Origin: a virus
IMG/VR virus record: IMGVR_UViG_3300017724_001819
Span: 1 to 32,223 of that record
Length of the DNA stretch: 32,223 bases
Strand: one strand, 5' to 3'
Positions 8,050-15,849 of this stretch are shown piece after piece; position 1 is the first letter of the stretch; each line of letters opens with the position of its first letter. The notes beneath the pieces were generated by a model that saw only the letters and a list, made by a program, of their open reading frames with translations, was not told the DNA's origin and searched no databases. A program made the position numbers and the translations under genes.

Positions 8050-8094
8050 ATACTTACATAATTAAAAATAACTTAATAATGGATAAATCATGAA

Positions 8095-8679
8095 ATGTTA
8101 AAACCTAAAGAAAGACCCCATTATGTCAACAATGCTGAATTTTCACAGGCCGTTGTAGACTACGTAACCACAGTTGAACAAGCAAGAAAAGATGAAGTTC
8201 CTTTACCCGTAGTTCCAGATTACATTGCAACTTGTTTTCTTAGGATCTCCGAAGGTCTAAGCCATAAGTCTAATTTTATTAGGTATACTTATCGTGAAGA
8301 AATGGTAATGGATGCAGTTGAAAACTGTTTGAAAGCTATTGAGAATTATAACTTAGAAGCTGCAACTCGAACAGGTAAACCTAATGCCTTTTCTTATTTT
8401 ACTCAAATCAGTTGGTATGCTTTTCTAAGAAGAATTGCTAAAGAAAAGAAACAACAAGATATCAAATTCAAATACTTATCTCAATCAGGTATCGAAGCAT
8501 TCCTTGATACAACAGGTGAAAACGCTTCAGCCAATTTAGTTCAACAACATTTCGTTGATGTACTTAAAGGAAGAATTGAAAAGGTAAAAGGCGTTGATAG
8601 TAAAGTAAAAGACTTTGTCAAAAAAGAAAAGAAGCGTAAGAAAACTGCAGATTCGGACCTACAGGAATTTATGAATTGA
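8095..8679 (+). CDS. 55: Late-transcription sigma factor gp55
   Basis: Small sigma-like factor that directs host RNA polymerase to TATAAATA late promoters, together with the sliding clamp gp45 and gp33 in T4. At 194 residues it matches T4 gp55 (185). A region-2-like block spans about residues 60-125, with YREEMVMDAVENCLKAIENYN and NAFSYFTQISWYAFLRRIAKE. The C-terminal part is Lys-rich. The presence of TATAAATA boxes at 3367 and 7403 fits its role. The start has only a weak ribosome site (AATGGA). It overlaps gene 47 by 4 bases. Confidence 0.95.
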   Translation: MLKPKERPHYVNNAEFSQAVVDYVTTVEQARKDEVPLPVVPDYIATCFLRISEGLSHKSNFIRYTYREEMVMDAVENCLKAIENYNLEAATRTGKPNAFSYFTQISWYAFLRRIAKEKKQQDIKFKYLSQSGIEAFLDTTGENASANLVQQHFVDVLKGRIEKVKGVDSKVKDFVKKEKKRKKTADSDLQEFMN

Positions 8680-9737
8680 AAATAGCGATACTCAATGATA
8701 CACATTGTGGAATCAGAAATTCATCTGATATTTTCACAAAGTATCAAGAAAACTTTTATAATGATATATTTTGGCCCTACATTGAAGATAACGATATTCA
8801 ACATATTCTTCACCTTGGCGATTATTACGATCACAGAAAATTTATTAACTTTAAAGCCCTAAATTCTAATCGTAAAGTATTTCTCGATAGACTACGAGAA
8901 AACAATATGACTATGGATATTATTCCAGGGAACCATGACACTTTTTATAAGAACACAAATGATTTGAATTCTTTAAAAGAGCTACTTGGTCATTTTACTA
9001 AAGAAGTTAATATAGTAATGGAACCGACTGTGTTGCAGTATGGTTCTTTAAGTATGGGTTTAATCCCTTGGATATGTCAAGAAAATTATGATACGTCCAT
9101 GAATTTTATTAATACTTGTTCAGCCGACTGGATTGGTGCACACTTAGAACTTGGTGGGTTTGAAGTTATGCGCGGAGTAACTCATTCAGGTGGTATGGAT
9201 AGAAACCTATTTAAACGATTTGAAATGGTACTAACTGGTCATTTTCATGTCGGTTCTCATCAAGACAATATTAAATATCTAGGTAGTCAAATGGAATTCT
9301 TTTGGTCAGATGCACATGATCCTAAGTATTTTCATGTCTTAGATACTGAGACTAGAGAGTTAACTCCAGTTAGAAATGATCTAAGATTGTTTGAAAGGAT
9401 TGTATACGATGACACCAATAGAGATTATACTGATTACGACGTCAGTGCTTGCAACGATAAGTTTGTTAAAGTTGTTGTAAAAAACAAAGCAGACTTATTT
9501 ACGTTTGATAGATTTATTGATCGTATACAAAATGAGAATATTCATGAATTGAAGATCCAAGAAAACTTTAGTGAGTTTATGGGTGAAAATGTTATTGATG
9601 GTGAAGTATCTATTGAAGACACATCTGCATTACTTGACGAATATGTTGAGAATACAGAAACTGATTTAGATAAAACTGTCATTAAGTTGAATATGAGAGA
9701 ACTTATGAGAGAGGCACAAGCTCAAGAATTATCATGA
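8676..9737 (+). CDS. 47: Recombination nuclease subunit gp47 (Mre11/SbcD-like)
   Basis: Mn-dependent phosphoesterase subunit of the gp46/47 complex, which resects DNA ends for recombination-dependent replication. The 353 residues carry the calcineurin-like motifs in order: NDTHCG (about residue 7), HLGDYYDHR (about 47), GNHDT (about 85), and a late GHFHVGS (about 190). T4 gp47 is 339 residues. The TTG start overlaps the gene 55 stop (TTGA), with AGGA upstream. It overlaps gene 46 by ATGA, so the subunits are translationally coupled. Confidence 0.97.
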   Translation: MKIAILNDTHCGIRNSSDIFTKYQENFYNDIFWPYIEDNDIQHILHLGDYYDHRKFINFKALNSNRKVFLDRLRENNMTMDIIPGNHDTFYKNTNDLNSLKELLGHFTKEVNIVMEPTVLQYGSLSMGLIPWICQENYDTSMNFINTCSADWIGAHLELGGFEVMRGVTHSGGMDRNLFKRFEMVLTGHFHVGSHQDNIKYLGSQMEFFWSDAHDPKYFHVLDTETRELTPVRNDLRLFERIVYDDTNRDYTDYDVSACNDKFVKVVVKNKADLFTFDRFIDRIQNENIHELKIQENFSEFMGENVIDGEVSIEDTSALLDEYVENTETDLDKTVIKLNMRELMREAQAQELS

Positions 9738-11443
9738 TAAAGTTTGAAAAGATCCGCTACAAAAACTTCTTATCAACTGGAAATACTTTTACTGAAATAG
9801 ATTTACTAAAGGCTAAATCTACTTTAATTGTAGGCCAGAATGGTGCCGGCAAATCAACAATGTTAGATGCTATATCATTTGCATTGTTTGGTAAACCGCA
9901 TAGAAGTATTACTAAAAATCAATTAATCAATTCTATTAATAAAAAGAATTGTGAAGTTGAATGTGAATTTACTATTGGTAACGCACGATTTAAGATTGTG
10001 CGTGGCATAGCTCCAAATAAATTTGAGATCTGGAGAAATGGGACAATGATTAATCAGTCATCCCATGCTAAAGAATATCAAAAGATTCTAGAGCAAAATT
10101 ATTTAAAACTAAATCACAAAAGTTTTCATCAGGTTGTTGTATTAGGAAGTTCTAGTTTTATTCCTTTTATGCAGTTACCGGGTGGCCATAGACGTGATGT
10201 TATTGAAGACCTATTAGATATTAAAGTCTTTTCTAAGATGAATAGTATTCTAAAAGAAAAAGCAAGTATTCTAAAAGAACAACTTAATGAAAATCATTAT
10301 AACAATGAAATCATTAAAAGCAAAATTGATACTCAGAAAAAGTATATTCGTGATGTAACTGTATTAACAGAGCAAACTAAGAAGAGTAAACAAGATACGA
10401 TTGGTGAATATAATAATGACATTCGTGTACTAAATGAAACTAATGCTGAATTATCACATGATGTAGAAAATAGAGAAGAGCCACTTTCAAAAGAGCTTGG
10501 TGAGTTTCACGATAAGAAACAAAACCTGTTAAGTTACTTTTCTCAATTTAAAACTCAGATGTCAACCATTACTAAAGATGCTAAGTTCTATGAAGAAAAT
10601 CTAGAGTGTCCTACTTGTTCTCAAGAAATTGCTGAAGATGTTCGTAATTCTAAATTGAAGATTGCTAAAGATAAAGCTAAAGAACTTAAATCTGCAATGG
10701 ATCGTGCGTCTATTGAATCTACTTCAATTGAAGCAAACATAACAAAACTTGGTGAAGAACTAAATATTATTCGCAACAAGCAAAAAGAACTTCATTCTAA
10801 TAATAACGAGATCTCTCGATTACAAAGACAGATTACTGGTATTGAAGAAGAACTTGCCACCAACGTAACAGCTGACTTAAGAGAAGCTCAAGAAACTTTA
10901 TCAAATCTAAATAATTCAAGAGAAGGTTTACTTGAATCTAAGTTTGAAATGAATGAGCGCCAACAATATAATAGTGTCATTCTTGAAATGTTGAAAGACA
11001 CAGGCATTAAAACTAAAATTATCAAACAGTACTTACCGGTTATAAATAAACTCATTAATCAATATTTGCAAATCCTCGATTTCTTTGTACACTTTGATTT
11101 AGATGAAAGCTTTCAAGAAACTATTAGATCTAGACATAGAGATGAATTTACCTATGATAGTTTTAGTGAAGGTGAAAAACAACGTATTGACTTAGCATTA
11201 TTGTTTACTTGGAGACAAGTTGCAAAAATGAAAAATTCAGTATCAACTAATCTATTAATGCTTGATGAAACATTTGATTCAAGTTTAGATCATGAAGGTG
11301 TAGATAATCTTATGAAGATTCTATATAGCTTAGATGAAGATACTAATGTGTTTGTCATATCTCATAAAGGCGAAATCCTTGATGGCAAATTTAACGAAAA
11401 GATAGAATTCGTTAAAGATAAAAATTTCAGTAGAATGAAATAA
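9734..11443 (+). CDS. 46: Recombination nuclease subunit gp46 (Rad50/SbcC-like)
   Basis: SMC-like ATPase partner of gp47. The 569-residue chain has Walker A GQNGAGKST (Lys40), a long coiled coil on both sides of a zinc hook with Cys292 and Cys295 in ECPTCSQ, the signature motif FSEGEKQRIDLAL, and Walker B LLMLDETFDS. Length matches T4 gp46 (560). The coiled coil is short, as in other T4-like phages. The gene ends just before a promoter that starts the clamp unit. Confidence 0.97.
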   Translation: MIKFEKIRYKNFLSTGNTFTEIDLLKAKSTLIVGQNGAGKSTMLDAISFALFGKPHRSITKNQLINSINKKNCEVECEFTIGNARFKIVRGIAPNKFEIWRNGTMINQSSHAKEYQKILEQNYLKLNHKSFHQVVVLGSSSFIPFMQLPGGHRRDVIEDLLDIKVFSKMNSILKEKASILKEQLNENHYNNEIIKSKIDTQKKYIRDVTVLTEQTKKSKQDTIGEYNNDIRVLNETNAELSHDVENREEPLSKELGEFHDKKQNLLSYFSQFKTQMSTITKDAKFYEENLECPTCSQEIAEDVRNSKLKIAKDKAKELKSAMDRASIESTSIEANITKLGEELNIIRNKQKELHSNNNEISRLQRQITGIEEELATNVTADLREAQETLSNLNNSREGLLESKFEMNERQQYNSVILEMLKDTGIKTKIIKQYLPVINKLINQYLQILDFFVHFDLDESFQETIRSRHRDEFTYDSFSEGEKQRIDLALLFTWRQVAKMKNSVSTNLLMLDETFDSSLDHEGVDNLMKILYSLDEDTNVFVISHKGEILDGKFNEKIEFVKDKNFSRMK

Positions 11444-11446
11444 ACT

Positions 11447-11476
11447 GTGTACATTCTGTCAAAACTATGGTATAAT
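11447..11476 (+). promoter_or_regulatory. Early-type promoter of the clamp and clamp-loader unit
   Basis: GTGTAC (11447-11452), 18-nt spacer ending TGG, TATAAT (11471-11476), 30 bases before gene 45. Downstream genes from 45 to at least regA are closely packed, so they probably form one unit. Confidence 0.9.
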
Positions 11477-11506
11477 AACTATATTAAATAAACAAAGGAC
11501 TTTGTT

Positions 11507-12181
11507 ATGGAACTAAATGAAACTACTCTAGAGGTACTCAAAAACTTTGCCTCTATCAATCCTAATCTTGTTGTTCGAGAAGGCAACGAAATTAGTACAA
11601 TTACGGAAGCAAAGAACGTACTAGCTTCTGCTACGATTGATACACCTTTCCCAAAAGAGTTTGGTGTATATAATCTTTCAGAATTCTTAGGTGTTCTTAA
11701 TCTCGTGGATAAACCTTCTCTTAAATTTGACGATAATTTTGTAATTATCAGCGATTCGTCTGGTAGATCAAAAGTCAAATACTTCTTCTCGGATATTGAT
11801 ATGCTTACTGCACCAAGCAAAACAATCACTATGCCTGAAGCTGATGTATCACTTACATTGGATTCCTCAACACTATCAAAACTAAAGCGTGCAGCTTCAG
11901 CTCTTGATAATTCGAAAATTTCAATCTCGCCTAAAGATGGGACATTGGAACTATCGGTTGTAGATCCAGCTAATGCTACATCAAATACATACTCTATCGT
12001 CATTGACGGTGAGTATACAGAATCAAACTTTACGTTTGTATTCGACATTAATAACCTTAAAATTATTGATGGAGACTATGAGGTTAAAATTTCTAAGAAA
12101 CTAATCTCATCATTTGTTAACAAAAACATGGGTGTCCAATACTGGATTGCTCTTGAAAAATCTTCAACGTTCGGAGTTTAA
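11507..12181 (+). CDS. 45: DNA polymerase sliding clamp gp45
   Basis: Trimeric ring that tethers polymerase gp43 to DNA and also activates late transcription with gp55. The 224-residue protein matches T4 gp45 (228). It shows the two-domain clamp pattern, for example the N-terminal LEVLKNFASINPNLVVREG and the central TITMPEADVSLTLD with SKLKRAASALD. Its own promoter and AAGGAC ribosome site precede it. A 1-base gap separates it from the next small gene and clamp-loader gene 44 follows, as in T4. Confidence 0.95.
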   Translation: MELNETTLEVLKNFASINPNLVVREGNEISTITEAKNVLASATIDTPFPKEFGVYNLSEFLGVLNLVDKPSLKFDDNFVIISDSSGRSKVKYFFSDIDMLTAPSKTITMPEADVSLTLDSSTLSKLKRAASALDNSKISISPKDGTLELSVVDPANATSNTYSIVIDGEYTESNFTFVFDINNLKIIDGDYEVKISKKLISSFVNKNMGVQYWIALEKSSTFGV

Positions 12182-12182
12182 T

Positions 12183-12428
12183 ATGACTGAAGAAAAGAAA
12201 ATGACTGAAGCACAAGCTGCAGCTCAACCTGCTGGCGATGAGCCACATTCTCAAATCTACGATGTTTCAAATCGTAGTGCTAGATCAACTATTGCTGTTA
12301 TCGATGCTATCACTCAGCGTGGTGGTTTCAAAGGTGAAGAACTGTCTACTATTGGTCAATTGCGAGATCAATCAATTCAGATCATTCAACTTTGCGAAAA
12401 CTGGCAACAGGAACAGGCATCAAAATAA
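12183..12428 (+). CDS. Small conserved hypothetical protein between clamp and clamp loader
   Basis: An 81-residue soluble protein, not recognised. The first 25 residues are charged and Ala-rich and look disordered. Residues about 30-80 form helices with a Gln-rich end (IGQLRDQSIQIIQLCENWQQ). The ATG at 12183 is preferred over the in-frame upstream ATG at 12114, because it follows the gene 45 stop by one base and the upstream part would overlap gene 45 by 68 bases. A similar small gene occupies this place in other marine T4-like phages. Its position suggests a replication-associated role. Confidence 0.75.
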   Translation: MTEEKKMTEAQAAAQPAGDEPHSQIYDVSNRSARSTIAVIDAITQRGGFKGEELSTIGQLRDQSIQIIQLCENWQQEQASK

Positions 12429-12473
12429 ATCCACCCCCTTTTGAACTTAACTTTATTATGCAAGGATTTAAAT

Positions 12474-13412
12474 ATGTCTGACCAGTTTCTCTGGGTGGAA
12501 AAGTATCGTCCACAAAAAATATCTGATACAATCTTACCTGAATCTCTAAAAGCTGTCTTTCAACAAATTGTTGATGGTGGCGAACTTCCCAACATGCTGT
12601 TTACAGGGACAGCCGGTTTAGGTAAAACAACTGTAGCCAAGGCTTTATGTAATTCATTAGGCCTTGACTATATTCTTATCAATGGATCTGAAGAAGGTAA
12701 CATTGATACTCTAAGAACTAAAATTAAACAGTTCGCTAGTACTGTCTCGCTTCAAGGTGGCTACAAAGTAGTTATCCTTGACGAGGCGGACTATCTAAAT
12801 GCACAATCATTTCAACCAGCTCTTCGTGGTTTCATTGAAGAGTTTTCGAATAATTGTCGCTTCATTTTAACCTGTAATTTCAAAAACAGAATCATTGAAC
12901 CACTTCATTCTCGTTGTGGTGTATATGAATTTAATACGTCCAAAAAAGATATGGCTACTTTATGCATGTCTTTTATGGATCGTGTTAAAACTATTCTTAC
13001 AACTGAAAACATCCAGTTCGAAGAAAAAGTAATTGCCGAACTCATTATGAAATATGCTCCAGATTGGCGTAGAGTTCTTAATGAGTTACAAAGATATAGT
13101 CTATCTGGTGTTATAGATAGTGGTATATTAAGCAAGTCATCTACTCAAAATTATGAAACATTATGTAGTTATCTTCGTGAAAAAGATTTCAAAAAGATGC
13201 GACAATGGGTTGTAAATAATATAGATACGGATGCAAGCGCTATCTTTCGCGGATTGTACGACATCATGGGAGACAAAGTAGAATCTGAGTCTATCCCTCA
13301 ATTAGTATTAATCTTAGCTGACTACCAATATAAAAATGCGTTTGTGGCCGATCACGAATTAAATGTAGTAGCATGTTTAACGGAGGTAATGGCAAATGTC
13401 AGTTTTAAATAA
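12474..13412 (+). CDS. 44: Clamp loader ATPase subunit gp44
   Basis: AAA+ large subunit of the gp44/62 complex that opens and loads the gp45 clamp. With the ATG at 12474 it is 312 residues (T4: 319). It starts with FLWVEKYRP, typical of RFC-like proteins, then has Walker A GTAGLGKTT (Lys51), Walker B ILDEAD (103-106), and the SRC arginine-finger motif HSRC (146-148). AAGGA lies 7 bases before this ATG; an upstream in-frame TTG at 12441 has no support. The 3' end overlaps the next small gene by 17 bases. Confidence 0.97.
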   Translation: MSDQFLWVEKYRPQKISDTILPESLKAVFQQIVDGGELPNMLFTGTAGLGKTTVAKALCNSLGLDYILINGSEEGNIDTLRTKIKQFASTVSLQGGYKVVILDEADYLNAQSFQPALRGFIEEFSNNCRFILTCNFKNRIIEPLHSRCGVYEFNTSKKDMATLCMSFMDRVKTILTTENIQFEEKVIAELIMKYAPDWRRVLNELQRYSLSGVIDSGILSKSSTQNYETLCSYLREKDFKKMRQWVVNNIDTDASAIFRGLYDIMGDKVESESIPQLVLILADYQYKNAFVADHELNVVACLTEVMANVSFK

Positions 13413-13563
13413 ATGTCTTTGTGGCAAAGAAGGATGTGAAGGACCACACATGTGTAAGTGTGGAGATGATTGTGGTTGTGAAAAAGAAAAAGAAAACAGC
13501 TGGGATAACGAAGAAAATCCTTGGTCAGATTCTGGCATAGAAAACTTTTCTACATACAGATGA
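13396..13563 (+). CDS. Cysteine-rich 55-residue protein, metallothionein- or zinc-ribbon-like
   Basis: Starts at ATG 13396 with a strong GGAGG ribosome site 9 bases upstream, inside the end of gene 44. Seven cysteines fall within residues 7-28 (C7, C9, C14, C20, C22, C26, C28), three of the pairs being C-x-C, with His18 among them. The rest (29-55) is acidic and probably disordered. The spacing suggests tight binding of a metal ion or small cluster. No family is recognised. It overlaps the next gene as ATGA, so it is translated within the clamp-loader unit. Confidence 0.75.
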   Translation: MSVLNKCLCGKEGCEGPHMCKCGDDCGCEKEKENSWDNEENPWSDSGIENFSTYR

Positions 13564-13730
13564 CACGCTTATGGAGATATTGGTGTAAAGCCATGGGATC
13601 CAGTGCGTATGATGACGATAAGCCAGATGATTGGATCCATCTCACAATTCGAACTATGTGGTTTACTTTACACGTAGTAACATGTTTAATGATAATAACA
13701 GGCAACGGAAGATTGCTAGGCTGGTGGTAA
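13560..13730 (+). CDS. Small membrane protein between genes 44 and 62
   Basis: A 56-residue protein starting at ATG 13560, which overlaps the preceding stop as ATGA. The N-terminal TRLWRYWCKAMGSSAYDDD is aromatic and basic, then acidic. A single hydrophobic helix follows at about residues 28-50 (TMWFTLHVVTCLMIITG). Small proteins of this kind with an RLWRYW start occur next to clamp-loader genes in marine T4-like phages, to my recollection. Function unknown; it might anchor replication at the membrane, but nothing in the sequence shows this. Confidence 0.7.
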   Translation: MTRLWRYWCKAMGSSAYDDDKPDDWIHLTIRTMWFTLHVVTCLMIITGNGRLLGWW

Positions 13731-13733
13731 ATT

Positions 13734-14111
13734 ATGAATCCTTTTGAATACACTAAAGCTATTAATGATACTAAACAAGATATCATGGTAGATGATATCG
13801 CCGAAAAGGGTTACAACTCTTTTATGGTAAACCGCGGTCTAAGTTACTTTAATGACACCGTACTCATGGCTAACGAAATGAATGTTCAACATCATATCGA
13901 TAGTCGTTTACAATTCGATTTTCTTATAAATATAGTTAGAAAGAAAAGACGTTTTTCAAAATGGGCTAAGCCTCAAATTGAGAGTGATATCGAAGTGGTA
14001 AAAGAGTATTATGGTTATAGTAATGAAAAAGCTCGCCAAGCACTTACACTTCTGTCACCCGATCAAATCAATGGGTTAAAAAAGAAGGTGTATAAAGGTG
14101 GAACAAAATAA
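13734..14111 (+). CDS. 62: Clamp loader small subunit gp62
   Basis: Non-ATPase partner of gp44 in loading the sliding clamp. The 125 residues are shorter than T4 gp62 (187), as is usual for marine relatives. Recognisable blocks are the N-terminal MNPFEYTKAIN, YNSFMVNRGLSYFNDTVLMA, and the basic FLINIVRKKRRFSKWAK. It overlaps the start of regA by 14 bases, the same order as in T4 (44-62-regA). Confidence 0.93.
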   Translation: MNPFEYTKAINDTKQDIMVDDIAEKGYNSFMVNRGLSYFNDTVLMANEMNVQHHIDSRLQFDFLINIVRKKRRFSKWAKPQIESDIEVVKEYYGYSNEKARQALTLLSPDQINGLKKKVYKGGTK

Positions 14112-14508
14112 ATTAGTAGAATGGACTCCAGCAAGTATGTTGGAAGTTACATTAAGTGAACCAGACGATTTTTTAAAAGTAAGAGAAACACTGACTCGTA
14201 TCGGTGTAGCATCCCGAAAAGATAAAAAACTATTTCAGTCCTGTCATATTTTACATAAACAGGGAAGGTATTTTATCGTGCATTTTAAAGAGCTATTCTT
14301 GCTAGATGGAAAAAAGGCTAACTTAGAAGAATCAGACATTGGTCGTAGAAATACGATTGCAACGTTGATGGGAGATTGGGGTTTGATTGAAGTACAAGGA
14401 GAGACTTCTCAATTACAAGCTCCATTAAGACAGATTAAAATTATTCCGTTTAAAGAAAAAAATGAATGGGAACTCTGTCCGAAATATAATATTGGAAACA
14501 ACAAATAG
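14098..14508 (+). CDS. regA: Translational repressor RegA
   Basis: Binds the ribosome-start regions of early mRNAs and turns off their translation, including its own in T4. The product is 136 residues (T4: 122). The core block KVRETLTRIGVASRKDKKLFQSCHILHKQGRYFIVHFKELF is split across residues 27-67 and matches the family closely; GRRNTIATLMGDWGL and the Ile/Pro-rich strand near 121 also match. Start is GTG at 14098, with AAGG upstream inside gene 62. Confidence 0.95.
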   Translation: MEQNKLVEWTPASMLEVTLSEPDDFLKVRETLTRIGVASRKDKKLFQSCHILHKQGRYFIVHFKELFLLDGKKANLEESDIGRRNTIATLMGDWGLIEVQGETSQLQAPLRQIKIIPFKEKNEWELCPKYNIGNNK

Positions 14509-14522
14509 GAGTCAATGCAGGG

Positions 14523-14744
14523 ATGCACGTAGTAAAAACTGAAAACGCTGAACTTTTCACAGCAGCTAAATTGCACGCCGAAGGGCAAAGAGCTATTGCA
14601 ATAGCAAATATTAATGTATATGCCAAAAACCCAGCTGGAATTGGAGAACACTCGGATATTGTAGAAGCTATTCAATCAGAACTTGATAAGATTGCTGCAG
14701 CCGATGATAGAATCTCAGCTCTCGAAACTTACTTCTTGTCGTGA
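14523..14744 (+). CDS. Small conserved helical protein after regA
   Basis: A 73-residue all-helical soluble protein, Ala-rich, of unknown function (TENAELFTAAKLHAEGQRA then IVEAIQSELDKIAAADDRI). The ATG at 14523 is required, since the frame of the nearby ATG at 14515 stops after five codons; AGGAG lies about 10 bases upstream. Similar small genes follow regA in other marine T4-like phages as far as I recall. It overlaps the next gene by 4 bases. Confidence 0.75.
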   Translation: MHVVKTENAELFTAAKLHAEGQRAIAIANINVYAKNPAGIGEHSDIVEAIQSELDKIAAADDRISALETYFLS

Positions 14745-15301
14745 TCTATACTAAGGATTGGGCTTTTATGCATATCCCTAAAACTGGTGGTATGAATTTC
14801 ATAAAAAGATCTAATCAACGAGAAGAAGTTATTAATAAACATATAGATCTTCCAGAGTTTTGGGTTCATAAACCTTTACAATATTGGATTGATCAAGGGT
14901 TTTTGACAAATCAATTTATGTTTACTTTTGTTAGAAATCCATATGATCGTTTAGTAAGTCTATATAATCATATTCATGTAAGAGGTAATGCTCCAGATCT
15001 ACCAGACTTTAAAACATTTGTTATGGACGATTGGATTAAAGATAGAGGTCAAATAGACGATTTTAATATTGCTGATCCAGCCGTAAAATTTTTAAAAACA
15101 AAAAGCTGGTTTGACTATACAGTCTTTAAGTTTGAAAATGGTTTTGATAGTGTTGAACATTTAGTTGGTTATAAATTTTCAGATACAACTATCAATAAAA
15201 ATACTCATCCGCATTGGACTACATATTATGATGATAAAACACGTGAAAAAACATACTTAAAGTATGAGGAAGATTTCAATGAATTCGGCTACTCTTACTA
15301 A
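14741..15301 (+). CDS. Sulfotransferase family protein
   Basis: A 186-residue protein with the two PAPS-binding signatures of the carbohydrate sulfotransferase family (Sulfotransfer_2). The 5'-phosphosulfate loop is MHIPKTGGMNF (about residues 10-20), after a beta strand, and the 3'-phosphate site is FVRNPYDRLVSLYNH (about 65-79). The family moves sulfate from PAPS to a sugar or other hydroxyl group. The GTG start (14741) overlaps the preceding stop and is needed to keep the first strand; a start at Met10 would cut into the fold. Substrate unknown; a surface glycan or a modified phage component is possible. It overlaps the next gene by 23 bases. Confidence 0.85.
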   Translation: MIYTKDWAFMHIPKTGGMNFIKRSNQREEVINKHIDLPEFWVHKPLQYWIDQGFLTNQFMFTFVRNPYDRLVSLYNHIHVRGNAPDLPDFKTFVMDDWIKDRGQIDDFNIADPAVKFLKTKSWFDYTVFKFENGFDSVEHLVGYKFSDTTINKNTHPHWTTYYDDKTREKTYLKYEEDFNEFGYSY

Positions 15302-15749
15302 CTGTCCAAATCTAAGCAACACTAAACTATTACACGATGCTTTTATAGCTGACTACCAGTATTATAAGACAGCAAAAGGAACACAAACTGTTCAAGGATA
15401 TTGCCGAGCTCCTAAAGATTATGGATTTAAAATTAATCCAGAATTAAAATATGGTGGAGCATTGTTTATTAAGTTTCATGCAAACGCAGTTATTGAAACT
15501 CATATAGACGATCATAAAGGTAGATCTACTGTAATAGCCTTTCCACTTTCGCCAGACTGGCCGCACTTTGCACCTATAACATATAATGGTGTTGACACAC
15601 ATTATACGAAACAACCCCTCGTGTTGAATACTCAAATAGAGCATTCAGTCACAAATAATAACTATGATCGATATTCTTATCAGTTATGCTTCGGCGATAC
15701 AATCGATAAGATTATAGAATTAGATTTGCAAAATAAAATTTTTGTATAG
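15279..15749 (+). CDS. 2OG-Fe(II) oxygenase-like protein
   Basis: A 156-residue double-stranded beta-helix protein with a complete facial triad: His75-x-Asp77 (ETHIDDH) and distal His122 (IEHSV), then Arg131 (YDRYSYQLCF) placed to bind 2-oxoglutarate. The size and pattern resemble prolyl-hydroxylase or aspartyl-hydroxylase-like phage oxygenases. ATG at 15279 with GAGGAAG upstream is chosen over an earlier in-frame start at 15264. It is cotranslated with the sulfotransferase. The substrate may be protein, sugar or nucleobase. Confidence 0.75.
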   Translation: MNSATLTNCPNLSNTKLLHDAFIADYQYYKTAKGTQTVQGYCRAPKDYGFKINPELKYGGALFIKFHANAVIETHIDDHKGRSTVIAFPLSPDWPHFAPITYNGVDTHYTKQPLVLNTQIEHSVTNNNYDRYSYQLCFGDTIDKIIELDLQNKIFV

Positions 15750-15785
15750 GGTTTAAATCTAAGAAAAAGTTATTATATATATTAT

Positions 15786-15849
15786 AGAGCTGCCGAATGA
15801 TCGGGGCTTGAAAATCAATCTTGCTACCAACATAGGAGATATAAACATG
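15786..15849 (+). promoter_or_regulatory. ROSE-like RNA thermometer in the hsp20 leader (predicted)
   Basis: Two hairpins can form just before hsp20. The first is a stable GC-rich stem (15787-15796 with 15801-15809, loop ATGA). The second hides the ribosome site: T15819 to A15826 (TCTTGCTA) pairs with T15833 to A15839 (TAGGAGA) across a 6-nt loop. In it G15823 is left opposite the AGGAG, with T-G, C-G and A-T pairs around it. TTGCT pairing with the Shine-Dalgarno with one extra G is the hallmark of ROSE thermometers, which control small heat-shock genes in proteobacteria. Folding was done by eye; no energy was computed. Confidence 0.6.

Larger units (their letters stand above)
7893..8094. other. 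Intergenic regulatory region between outward-pointing promoters
   Basis: This 202-bp stretch holds no coding frame on either strand. It contains a perfect inverted repeat ATGGTATA (7894-7901) / TATACCAT (7928-7935), a pyrimidine-rich stretch between the arms, a leftward promoter (7926-7955), an imperfect palindrome GTGATATAAATGTCAC (7992-8007) that includes a near-late box TATAAATG, two copies of GTAAAATAAT (about 7975 and 8010), and a rightward promoter (8020-8049). The palindrome could be an operator. Confidence 0.6.

Noticed and set aside
12114-12182. Upstream start for the small gene between 45 and 44
   Set aside because: It would overlap gene 45 by 68 bases; a start at 12183 follows the gene 45 stop directly.
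6196-13932. Further TATAAATA boxes at about 6196, 7017, 11041 and 13925
   Set aside because: All lie inside coding sequence of AT-rich genes and do not precede a gene start; they are expected by chance.
15750-15785. TATATATTATAG region as the hsp20 promoter
   Set aside because: A -10-like sequence is present but no -35 at suitable spacing and no TATAAATA box, so no promoter is annotated; transcription may come from upstream.
15807-15833. CTTGAAA followed by CCAACAT resembling a sigma-32 heat-shock promoter before hsp20
   Set aside because: The -10 half matches the consensus poorly and the start site would fall at or beyond the ribosome site, so it could not make a normal hsp20 mRNA.
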